Below the pieces are notes generated by a model that saw only the letters and a list, made by a program, of their open reading frames with translations, did not search any database and had not been told where the DNA came from. From Fibrobacter succinogenes (GTDB lineage Bacteria > Fibrobacterota > Fibrobacteria > Fibrobacterales > Fibrobacteraceae), in NCBI RefSeq assembly GCF_902779965.1, contig NZ_CACZDK010000002.1, positions 1 to 64,000 on the forward strand: 64,000 nucleotides of DNA, given 5' to 3'. Position numbers and translations under genes: made by a program. How positions within the stretch are numbered: position 1 is the stretch's first letter; the number at the start of each line of letters is the position of its first letter. Shown here one piece after another: positions 1 through 6,928 of this stretch.

Positions 1-1
1 G

Positions 2-1402
2 AACGGTATTATCTTGGCCGAAGACGGCTCCAAGATGAGTAAGTCTAAGCGCAACTACCCGGACCCGAACGACCTCATCGAACGCACGGGTGCCGACGCT
101 ATTCGCTTGTTTATGATCAACTCCGCCGCTTTGAAGGCCGAAGACCTGCGCTTCAGCGAAGAAGGCGTGAAGGGCATCGTGAAACAGGTGATGTTGCCGC
201 TTTGGAACGCTGTTGCATTCTTTGTTTCTAACCATAACGCCGATGCTGCCAAGGGCCAGTTGAATTGGAAGCCGGGTCAGGAAGTGAAGAGCGACAACGA
301 ACTTGACCGCTGGATGCTTGCAACATTGCAGGATCTCGCCGCCAAGGTCGAAGTGGAAATGAAGGCTTACCGCTTGTACAACGTGGTGCCTGCTGTGATT
401 GCTGCAGTTGATGACCTCACGAACTGGTACGTGCGCCGCAGCCGTCGCCGCTTCTGGAAGTCCGAAAACGATGGCGACAAGAACGCCGCCTACGCAACCA
501 TGTACAAGGTGCTCGTAGACTTCTCCAAGATTCTCGCTCCGTTCCTCCCGCTCCTCGCCGAAGAAATCTACCAGATTCTCGTTCGCGAAGTCGATGCCAA
601 CGCTCCGGTGAGCGTGCACCTCTGCGAATTCCCGAGCGCCGACAAGTCCCTCATGGACGAAAAGCTCGTGGAACGCATCGCCATGGTGCGTGGCATGGTC
701 GAAATGGGCCGCGTGATTCGTGCTACGAACAACGTAAAGAACCGTATGCCGATTGCCAGTATGACGGTGGTTGCTCACGGCACCGAAGAAAAGAACGTCG
801 CCGAGACCATGAAGGACTTGATCCTCGAAGAACTCAACGTTCGCGAAATGAAGTTCCTCGAAGATGAGACGAAACTCGTGCAGCTTTCTGCTAAGCCGAA
901 CTTCCTCGCTATTAAGGCAAAGGGGCCGGATTATGCAAAGAACATGAAGGTGATTTCCGCTAAGCTCAACAGCCTCACGGTTGATGAAATCAAGGCTCTC
1001 CAGGCTGGCGAAACCATCAAGTTCGAATTCGGTGAAGTTGGTGCTGACTGCTTGATGCTCAACCGCATCGTGGCCGATGGCATGGCCGTGGAAGCCAACC
1101 AGCACTTCACCGTGGCTCTGGACCTCAAGATTACCGACGAACTCCGCCGCGCTTGCGTGGCCCGCGAACTCGTGAACCGCATCCAGAATCGCCGTAAGGA
1201 TCAGGACTACGCCATCACCGATAAGATCGAAGTGACGTTGTTCTCTGCAAGCGAAGTCTTCAAGCAGGCCGTTGCTGAGAATGAGGCTTACATTGCTGGC
1301 GAGACCCAAGCTGTTAAGATTGCCTGGGCTGCAGCAGCCGATGGCCTCGAAGCTAACGATGCTGACGGAGAGGCATTCGCATTTACGACTGTAAAAGCGT
1401 AA
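2..1402 (+). CDS. ileS: Isoleucyl-tRNA synthetase, C-terminal part (5' end outside window)
   Basis: The reading frame is already open at the window edge, so this is a partial gene. Shortly after the edge comes the class I KMSKS loop (KMSKSKRNYPDP), where the YPDP context is typical of the longer, eukaryote-like isoleucyl-tRNA synthetases. Next come the helical anticodon-binding domain (LDRWMLATLQDL...TNWYVRRSRRRFW) and a long C-terminal region ending in FTTVKA. The enzyme charges tRNA-Ile in the cytoplasm. The gene ends in TAA and is followed by a GC-rich hairpin and an intrinsic terminator, so it ends its transcription unit. The HIGH motif and editing domain would lie upstream. Identification rests on motif recognition; a valyl or leucyl enzyme is less likely given the NYPDP context. 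Confidence 0.93.
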   Translation, partial: NGIILAEDGSKMSKSKRNYPDPNDLIERTGADAIRLFMINSAALKAEDLRFSEEGVKGIVKQVMLPLWNAVAFFVSNHNADAAKGQLNWKPGQEVKSDNELDRWMLATLQDLAAKVEVEMKAYRLYNVVPAVIAAVDDLTNWYVRRSRRRFWKSENDGDKNAAYATMYKVLVDFSKILAPFLPLLAEEIYQILVREVDANAPVSVHLCEFPSADKSLMDEKLVERIAMVRGMVEMGRVIRATNNVKNRMPIASMTVVAHGTEEKNVAETMKDLILEELNVREMKFLEDETKLVQLSAKPNFLAIKAKGPDYAKNMKVISAKLNSLTVDEIKALQAGETIKFEFGEVGADCLMLNRIVADGMAVEANQHFTVALDLKITDELRRACVARELVNRIQNRRKDQDYAITDKIEVTLFSASEVFKQAVAENEAYIAGETQAVKIAWAAAADGLEANDADGEAFAFTTVKA

Positions 1403-1406
1403 CCTA

Positions 1407-1445
1407 GCATGTCATTGCGAGGCTCCGTAAGGAGCCGCGGCAATC
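1407..1445. repeat. Short intergenic palindromic repeat with GTAA-loop hairpin
   Basis: A GTCATTGCGAG...CCGCGGCAATCTC frame encloses the perfect hairpin GGCTCC-GTAA-GGAGCC. Frames of this kind are common dispersed intergenic repeats in bacteria. Related pieces occur in this window near 11.7 kb and 60 kb. No coding content is seen. Confidence 0.5.
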
Positions 1446-1457
1446 TCAAAACATTTA

Positions 1458-1490
1458 TCCCCGGAATCTAAAATTCCGGGGATATTTTAT
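1458..1490 (+). terminator. Intrinsic terminator of ileS
   Basis: Perfect 10-bp stem TCCCCGGAAT/ATTCCGGGGA with a 5-nt loop, followed by TATTTTATA, 56 nt after the ileS stop. Confidence 0.75.
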
Positions 1491-1509
1491 ATATATTCAT
1501 ATATGTATC

Positions 1510-2034
1510 ATGAAGTTTGTTAGAAACCTGATTCTTGCTTTAGCTTTGCTCTTGCCGGGTATTTCGATGGCTGAGGAAGGGTTTAGTCTTTATCCATATC
1601 CAATAGATTTTTCGATTGGAGGAGGACCGGGATTATTCTCAACTTCATTGGAATTTGTTTTAGGTTCTTGTGCTTCACTCTATGAAACGCCCAAATCTGA
1701 TTCTTTACAAAACTTTTTTGAGCCAAGACATGCACTAACATGGACTAATCGTATTCGGATGATTTATGATTACGACAATCATCAATATGGATTTCTTTTT
1801 CAACCAAGCATACGGTATATGTTCAAATTGATTGCATTCACTGCTGTAGTGGGCCCAGAAGTAGGATGGGAAACAGAAACAGGATTTGAATACGGAATGT
1901 CAGCTCGTGTTGGAGGAATTCCAGGATTATTTTTGACAAATTATGAAGTTGGCTATTTGATTAATTCCCAAAGGTTTTACTTTACGGTAGTATTTGATAT
2001 GTTTTCTCTCTTGATGTTGTTAAGCGGGGCGTGA
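1510..2034 (+). CDS. Secreted protein of unknown family (paralogue A)
   Basis: 174 residues. The N-terminus is a clean Sec signal peptide: MKFVRN, then a hydrophobic leucine/alanine core, with likely cleavage after GISMA. The mature part has alternating aromatic and glycine-rich stretches (IGGGPGLFSTSLEF, VGPEVGWETETGFEYG) that resemble small outer-membrane beta-barrels, but I do not recognise a named family. The next gene starts 51 bases downstream and is a paralogue with an almost identical signal peptide and the same order of motifs (IEVGGGN.., VGPQVGW..TGLDYGASVRF). No Shine-Dalgarno sequence is visible, and the start is close to AT-rich promoter-like sequence. Function is unknown; an envelope location is inferred. 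Confidence 0.72.
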   Translation: MKFVRNLILALALLLPGISMAEEGFSLYPYPIDFSIGGGPGLFSTSLEFVLGSCASLYETPKSDSLQNFFEPRHALTWTNRIRMIYDYDNHQYGFLFQPSIRYMFKLIAFTAVVGPEVGWETETGFEYGMSARVGGIPGLFLTNYEVGYLINSQRFYFTVVFDMFSLLMLLSGA

Positions 2035-2085
2035 TTTCTACACAGGAAGCCAAAACACGGAGCATCCTTTTTTATATTCACAATC

Positions 2086-2622
2086 ATGAAATTTATTAGG
2101 AACTTGATTCTTGCTTTAGCTTTGTTCTTGCCTAGTATTTCAATGGCAGAAGGTGATTCAACTTACACACCTAAGAAAAAAGCCTCGGATTATATACCAC
2201 GGCCTAATGGGATAGAGGTGGGTGGCGGAAATATGTTTGTGGCTGGATTGGAGTGGTGGTCCCTGCCTTCTTTTTTAATCTATGCGCAAGAACGTCCAAA
2301 GAGTATACAAGGTCTATGGGCTCCGCGTTATGCCTTTGTATGGTCCATTCGTACCAGATATGTCTATGATTACATAGACCATGAACATGGTATTTTGTTT
2401 TATCCGAACATTCAGGGGTTGTATGCCATTTTTACAGGTGTTGCAGTCGGCCCTCAGGTGGGTTGGTTTTCTTCGACGGGTTTAGACTATGGCGCTTCCG
2501 TCCGCTTTGACGTGTTGTCTATACTGAATGTTGAAGTTGGTTATTTTGCTAAAAAAGAAAATATTTTTGTGAACGCCATATTTACGGTGTCGTTCCCGAG
2601 AATGCTGATTTTCGATCCCTAA
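2086..2622 (+). CDS. Secreted protein of unknown family (paralogue B)
   Basis: 178 residues and the tandem paralogue of the preceding gene. The signal peptide MKFIRNLILALALFLPSISMA differs from its neighbour at only a few positions. The mature chains share EVGGGNMF/SIGGGPGLF, PRYAFVWSIRTRYVYDY/PRHALTWTNRIRMIYDY and AVGPQVGWFSSTGLDYG/VVGPEVGWETETGFEYG. The shared pattern of aromatic residues and short turns suggests a small beta-barrel or beta-sandwich in the envelope (inference). The pair probably arose by duplication. No family name can be given from sequence alone. Confidence 0.72.
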   Translation: MKFIRNLILALALFLPSISMAEGDSTYTPKKKASDYIPRPNGIEVGGGNMFVAGLEWWSLPSFLIYAQERPKSIQGLWAPRYAFVWSIRTRYVYDYIDHEHGILFYPNIQGLYAIFTGVAVGPQVGWFSSTGLDYGASVRFDVLSILNVEVGYFAKKENIFVNAIFTVSFPRMLIFDP

Positions 2623-2709
2623 AAATTTTTTCCTGCTCCACGAAACTCGGCGCCTCTTTTTGTTTTTCAATATTTGAGAAAACTGTAAAAGTTTCTCTGA
2701 TTTATCTTC

Positions 2710-2764
2710 TTTACTTTTACATATTCTGTAAAAGTAAATTGCTTGTTTTACATATTTTGTAAAA
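2710..2764. promoter_or_regulatory. Proposed activator-binding sites (UAS) of dapF: two palindromes
   Basis: Two inverted repeats of the same design lie in tandem. The first has perfect 12-bp arms (TTTACTTTTACA and its complement, 2710-2721 and 2727-2738) around 5 nt. The second has arms TTTTACA/TGTAAAA (2746-2752 and 2758-2764), also around 5 nt. Their centres are 31 bp apart, close to three helical turns. The downstream centre is about 108 bp upstream of the -12 element of the sigma-54 promoter. The same core TTACA-N5-TGTAA recurs upstream of the other sigma-54 promoters in the window. Confidence 0.65.
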
Positions 2765-2848
2765 TTCAAAATTCTCTAAAATCTTTAAAATTCTGAAAAA
2801 TTGCCGTTTTTAGCGTAAATTCGACAATTTTAACAATTTCTGTAAAAT

Positions 2849-2864
2849 TGGCACGGTCTTTGCA
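2849..2864 (+). promoter_or_regulatory. Sigma-54 promoter of dapF-dapL-activator operon
   Basis: TGGCACG-GTCT-TTGCA is an exact match to the -24/-12 consensus (TGGCACG-N4-TTGCA). Predicted transcription start is near 2875, giving a leader of about 30 nt before dapF. Confidence 0.85.
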
Positions 2865-2906
2865 TATTGGGGGCGGTAAATTAACCGCCTTCAATGGATT
2901 GTGCTT

Positions 2907-3770
2907 ATGAATTTTTCAAAATGGACCGGGTTAGGTAACGATTTTGTTCTCCTGGAACCGGGTGAGTCGCTGGATTTTGGCAGCGGACTTGAACAGCGTA
3001 TCATTAAACTTTGCGACCGCCGTTTTGGCATTGGTGCCGATGGTGTGGTCCTTGTGACTCCCATGGATGCCGAGGGTTGCCTCGTGCTTAATGGTGTCGG
3101 TGGTGCGGGCCCTGCGTCAAAGGCTGTTGCAAACGGTGTCGATTTTGAAATGCGCATTTTCAATGCGGATGGCTCGGAAGCGGCGATGTGCGGGAACGCT
3201 ACGCGTTGTGTGGCGAAGTTTATCCGTAGTCGCGGTCTTGCAAAGTCCGAAGACACGAAGGTTTTCAATTTGCACACGAAGAGCGGTCTTGTTCGCCCAA
3301 CGCTTTTGGACGATGGTCGCGTGTGCGTTGACATGGGACATCCGAGGACGTTCCTTGGCTCGATTAAGCTTACGGCTGACTGCTATGATTTTACCGCGGA
3401 GACGGTTTCGATGGGAAATCCGCACGCGGTCATTTTTGTTGATGATATCGAAAAGATTCAACTTGAAAAATGGGGAAGTATTCTCGAAGTCGATAAGCAG
3501 TTCCCTGACCGTTGCAATATTGAATTTGCTCAGGTGATTTCGCCCACGCAAATCCGCATGCGGGTTTGGGAACGAGGGTGTGGAGTCACGATGGCTTGTG
3601 GTACTGGCAGCTGCGCCACCCTCGTTGCGGCCCAGCGCACGGGCCGCGTGGGCGTCGAGGCAGATGTTGTTCTTGACGGTGGCGTTTTGCACATCAAGCA
3701 CGAAGAAGATGGCCCTGTTTTGATGACTGGCCCTGCGGAAGAAGTTTTTAAAGGAGAAATCAGCATTTAG
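2907..3770 (+). CDS. dapF: Diaminopimelate epimerase
   Basis: Converts LL- to meso-diaminopimelate for lysine and peptidoglycan. Both catalytic cysteines are visible: the first in AAMCGNATRC, the second in TMACGTGSCA. The N-terminus (FSKWTGLGNDFV) is typical. Between GIGADGV and FEMRIFNADG there is an extra stretch of about 20 residues rich in Gly, Ala and Val (CLVLNGVGGAGPASKAVANG) compared with the usual enzyme. ATG 2907 is preferred over the in-frame GTG 2901; no clear Shine-Dalgarno sequence decides it. It is the first gene behind a sigma-54 promoter and shares the direction of dapL and the activator gene, suggesting nitrogen-controlled diaminopimelate synthesis. Confidence 0.92.
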   Translation: MNFSKWTGLGNDFVLLEPGESLDFGSGLEQRIIKLCDRRFGIGADGVVLVTPMDAEGCLVLNGVGGAGPASKAVANGVDFEMRIFNADGSEAAMCGNATRCVAKFIRSRGLAKSEDTKVFNLHTKSGLVRPTLLDDGRVCVDMGHPRTFLGSIKLTADCYDFTAETVSMGNPHAVIFVDDIEKIQLEKWGSILEVDKQFPDRCNIEFAQVISPTQIRMRVWERGCGVTMACGTGSCATLVAAQRTGRVGVEADVVLDGGVLHIKHEEDGPVLMTGPAEEVFKGEISI

Positions 3771-3901
3771 CACTGAGCCAGGCGTTGCGGGCTGGCGTTT
3801 GAAGCCCGCTAGAAAGGGTAGCGCCCTTCGGCAGGCTCAGGGACCTGGTCACTGAGAATGCTGATGGAAGCGAGGGGAAGACCTGCCCCTTTCACCCTCA
3901 C
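3771..3901. repeat. Intercistronic repeat remnant between dapF and dapL
   Basis: No gene. The stretch holds a piece of the form CCTTCGGCAGGCTCAGGGAC, similar to common dispersed CTTCG-CAGGCTCAG-type intergenic repeats, and small hairpins (GGGTAGCGCCC). Confidence 0.35.
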
Positions 3902-3936
3902 CACTAACCACTAATCACTGTTTACTAACCACTAAA
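3902..3936. repeat. Heptanucleotide repeat, five units (dapF-dapL spacer)
   Basis: Five consecutive 7-mers: CACTAAC, CACTAAT, CACTGTT, TACTAAC, CACTAAA, ending 3 bases before the dapL start codon. Same 7-bp periodicity as the TAGGAAG/TAGACAG arrays at 6.9, 16.5, 22.1, 23.5, 60.1 and 61.8 kb. Unlike most of those, this C-rich strand is the coding strand. Confidence 0.7.
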
Positions 3937-3939
3937 AAT

Positions 3940-5148
3940 ATGAACGAATCTTACATCAACTCCTACTACGATCGCCTTCCTGGCAGCTACCTCTTCTCGA
4001 CCATTGCCCAGAAAATCAAGGAATATCAGGGCTCGCATGCGAATGCGGATATCATCCGTCTTGGAATTGGCGATGTGACGACGCCGCTCATTCCCGAGGT
4101 CATCAAGGCCATGCATGCGGCTGTTGACGAAATGGCGGTGAAGGGAACTTTCCGCGGTTATGGTCCGGAACAGGGCTATGATTTTGTGCGCGAGGCGATT
4201 GTTCGTGGCGAATATACGGCACGTGGCATCGAGATGGATCCGAACGATATTTTTGTGAGCGATGGTTCCAAGTGCGATGTGGCGAATATTCAGGAACTTT
4301 TTTCAGAAAATGTAAAGATTGCAATTCCTGACCCTGTTTATCCGGTGTATCTTGATTCGAATGTGATGGCGGGGCGTACGGGTGTTCTTCAGGCGGATGG
4401 TCATTTCTCGGAAGTGACTTACCTTGCTTCGACAGCCGAAAACAATTTCCAGCCGGAATTGCCGAAAAATCCGGTGCAGTTGATTTACCTTTGCAGCCCG
4501 AACAACCCGACGGGTACGGTGCTTAGCCGTGAAACGCTTCAGAAGTTTGTCAACTACGCCAACGAAAATGGGGCACTGATTTTGTTTGATGGCGCCTACA
4601 ACTGCTACATTCAGGATGAATCTTTGCCGCACTCCATTTTTGAAATTCCGGGTGCCCGTACTTGCGCGATTGAGTTCCGCAGTTTTAGCAAGACGGCTGG
4701 CTTTACGGGCGTGCGTTGCGCTTATACGGTGATTCCGCACGAACTTTCGAAACTCCATGCGATGTGGAATCGTCGCCAGTGCACGAAGTTTAACGGTGTG
4801 AGCTATGTGACGCAGCGTGCTGCCGAAGCGATTTATTCTCCGGTGGGTTGGCAACAGACGAAGGAAGTGATTGCAGGTTACATGCGCACGGCTGGCGTGA
4901 TTCGTGAGGAATTGACTGCGGCCGGCTACACGGTGTTCGGCGGTGAACATGCTCCGTACATTTGGTGGAAGATTCCGGATGGCGAAAAGTCGTTCGATTT
5001 CTTTGACCGCCTGCTTGCAACTTGCGAAGTCGTGGGTACGCCGGGAAGTGGCTTTGGCCCGTGTGGCGAAGGTTACTTCCGCTTGACGGCTTTTGGCGAT
5101 TACGAACGCACCTGCGAAGCTCTGAGAAGAATTAGAGAGAAACTTTAA
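3940..5148 (+). CDS. dapL: LL-diaminopimelate aminotransferase
   Basis: 402 residues, the usual length for DapL. It makes LL-diaminopimelate from tetrahydrodipicolinate and glutamate in one PLP-dependent step, bypassing the succinylase route. N-terminal NESYINSYYDRLPGSYLFSTIAQKI and RLGIGDVTTPL are characteristic of DapL. CSPNNPTGT contains the conserved Asn. FRSFSKTAGFTGVRC contains the PLP lysine and the following motif. It sits between dapF and the sigma-54 activator gene, so substrate and product are channelled within one operon. The start at 3940 has no visible Shine-Dalgarno sequence and directly follows a heptanucleotide repeat. Glutamate as donor links this step to nitrogen status. 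Confidence 0.93.
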   Translation: MNESYINSYYDRLPGSYLFSTIAQKIKEYQGSHANADIIRLGIGDVTTPLIPEVIKAMHAAVDEMAVKGTFRGYGPEQGYDFVREAIVRGEYTARGIEMDPNDIFVSDGSKCDVANIQELFSENVKIAIPDPVYPVYLDSNVMAGRTGVLQADGHFSEVTYLASTAENNFQPELPKNPVQLIYLCSPNNPTGTVLSRETLQKFVNYANENGALILFDGAYNCYIQDESLPHSIFEIPGARTCAIEFRSFSKTAGFTGVRCAYTVIPHELSKLHAMWNRRQCTKFNGVSYVTQRAAEAIYSPVGWQQTKEVIAGYMRTAGVIREELTAAGYTVFGGEHAPYIWWKIPDGEKSFDFFDRLLATCEVVGTPGSGFGPCGEGYFRLTAFGDYERTCEALRRIREKL

Positions 5149-5195
5149 TTCCAAACTCCGAATTCCTCAATCATAATTATTCTAATTACTATCTT

Positions 5196-6722
5196 ATGAC
5201 CATGCCCACTTCTATAGGTCCAGAAATTTCGGTAATCCAAAAGATTAGCGTTGCGATTATTCACGAGCGCGATGTTGAAAAGTTGCTCGAGAATGTGCTT
5301 GGCATTTTGGAATCTGAACTTGGAATGCTGCGCGGTACGTTTGCGCTGCTTTTTGGCGATACACTGAAAATCGAAGCTTCGCGCGGGCTTGACGAATCAG
5401 AAAAACAGCGTGGCTCTTATCGAATGGGCGAAGGTATTACGGGGCATGTAGCCGAACGTGGCTTGAGTCATGTGATTCCGGACTTGCGCAAGGATTCCAG
5501 ATTCTTGAACCGTACGGGTAGCCGCCATTACGAATCTCAAGTGGCGTTTATTTGTGTGCCGCTGATTCATGACGGACAAGTGATTGGAACGCTTTCGATT
5601 GACCGCCCGGTTGACGGTTCGACCGACTTGGATCGCGATGTAGCGTTGCTCGAAATTATTGCAAATATTACGGGCGATGCGGCGAATGAATGCATTGAAC
5701 TTCACGGCGAACGCGAGGCAATGCTCGAAGAAAACCGCAAGTTACGCGATATGCTTTCGAACAATCCGGGCGAGCTCGTGGGTAATTGCCGCGAAATGCG
5801 CTTGGTTTACGAACAAGTGCGTCAGGTGGCGCCGAGTGATGCAACGGTGTTGATTCGTGGCGGTAGCGGTACGGGTAAGGAAATGATTGCCCGCGCTATT
5901 GTGAACTTGTCGGGTCGAAAGGATAAGCCGTTCATTACGCTCAACTGCGCTGCACTCCCGGAAAACCTTGTTGAAAGTGAACTTTTCGGACATGAAAAGG
6001 GGGCGTTTACGGGCGCCTTGAACCGCCGTATTGGCCGTGCAGAAGCGGCTGATGGGGGTACGCTGTTCCTTGATGAAGTTGGCGATTTGACCATGCAGAC
6101 CCAGGTCAAGTTGTTGCGCTTTTTGCAGGAGCGTACTTTTAGCCGCGTCGGTAGCAACGAAGAATTGCATTCTGATGTGCGTTTTTTGGCGGCGACGAGC
6201 CGTAATCTCGAAGACCTTATTGCTCAGGGTAAGTTCCGCGAAGACCTTTTCTACCGCTTGAACATTTTCCCGATCACGATGCCTGATTTGGCGAAGCGCA
6301 AATCCGATATTATTTTGCTTGCAGAACACTTTATCGAAAAGATGAATCTGCGTTATGGCAAGAAAGTGCAGCGCCTTTCGACAACGGCAATCAATTTGCT
6401 TATGAGTTATCATTGGCCGGGCAACGTGCGTGAGCTTGAAAACTGCATTGAACGTGCGGTGCTTACGGCTACCGATGATTGCGTCCATAGCTACAACTTG
6501 CCGCCTTCGTTGCAGACAAGTTTGAGCGTAGGCTCCATTGGAGCTCCGAACGAAAAGATTGCACCGCTTGAAGTGATGATGGAAAATTACGAACGTGAAA
6601 TCATTACCGAAGCCATCAAGCGCAATGATGGTAATATCTCGGCAGCGGGGCGCGACTTGGGCGTTTCTCCGCGTATGATGAATTACCGCATGAATAAGCT
6701 CGGGATTAAGTCTGGGCGATAG
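5196..6722 (+). CDS. Sigma-54 transcriptional activator, NifA-type (GAF-AAA+-Fis HTH)
   Basis: 508 residues in three domains. A GAF sensor domain occupies roughly 10-165. The AAA+ ATPase (about 195-430) has Walker A GGSGTGKE at 222-229, the sigma-54-contacting GAFTGA loop at 269-274, and Walker B TLFLDEVGDL near 290-298. A C-terminal Fis-type helix-turn-helix follows (SAAGRDLGVSPRMMNYRMNKLGIK minus its first residues). There is no receiver domain, so it resembles NifA rather than NtrC and should sense a ligand or partner through GAF. It is the last gene of the sigma-54-driven dapF operon, hence probably autoregulated. I infer that it binds the TTACA-N5-TGTAA sites and drives dapF, glnN, gltB, purF and glnK. 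A nifA name is not given because no nif genes are seen here. Confidence 0.92.
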   Translation: MTMPTSIGPEISVIQKISVAIIHERDVEKLLENVLGILESELGMLRGTFALLFGDTLKIEASRGLDESEKQRGSYRMGEGITGHVAERGLSHVIPDLRKDSRFLNRTGSRHYESQVAFICVPLIHDGQVIGTLSIDRPVDGSTDLDRDVALLEIIANITGDAANECIELHGEREAMLEENRKLRDMLSNNPGELVGNCREMRLVYEQVRQVAPSDATVLIRGGSGTGKEMIARAIVNLSGRKDKPFITLNCAALPENLVESELFGHEKGAFTGALNRRIGRAEAADGGTLFLDEVGDLTMQTQVKLLRFLQERTFSRVGSNEELHSDVRFLAATSRNLEDLIAQGKFREDLFYRLNIFPITMPDLAKRKSDIILLAEHFIEKMNLRYGKKVQRLSTTAINLLMSYHWPGNVRELENCIERAVLTATDDCVHSYNLPPSLQTSLSVGSIGAPNEKIAPLEVMMENYEREIITEAIKRNDGNISAAGRDLGVSPRMMNYRMNKLGIKSGR

Positions 6723-6745
6723 CGCTAATTATTTTATAAATGAAT

Positions 6746-6779
6746 GGTTGTACGTTTTATGGCGTGCAGCCTTTTTTTT
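6746..6779 (+). terminator. Intrinsic terminator after the activator gene
   Basis: GGTTGTACG pairs with CGTGCAGCC (two G-U pairs in RNA), followed by eight T residues. It closes the dapF operon. Confidence 0.8.
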
Positions 6780-6810
6780 GTGTGCTCAGGAAACGGGATT
6801 AGGGAATGCA

Positions 6811-6844
6811 AAAAAAAATCACCCGTCTTTTGACGAGTGATTTT
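6811..6844 (-). terminator. Intrinsic terminator of glnN
   Basis: Read on the minus strand: stem AATCAC-CGTC type with a TTTT/AAAA loop followed by a run of nine T residues. It lies about 85 nt after the glnN stop. Confidence 0.75.
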
Positions 6845-6897
6845 GCTTCGGTTTTTGATGTGCTTAAATCGTATTAGAAAATGTCGCGAGACAATTT

Positions 6898-6928
6898 CTT
6901 CCTACTTCTAACATCCTACTGTCTACTA
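6898..6928 (-). repeat. Heptanucleotide repeat forming the glnN stop codon
   Basis: On the glnN sense strand the stop TAG is followed without a gap by TAGACAG, TAGGATG, TTAGAAG and TAGGAAG. The stop codon itself therefore abuts or belongs to the repeat. No opposing arm is seen here. Confidence 0.7.

Noticed and set aside
3902-3936. Heptanucleotide arrays as CRISPR or VNTR artefacts
   Set aside because: Units are only 7 bp without spacers, and occur at several loci with consistent placement, so neither CRISPR nor a single assembly artefact explains them.
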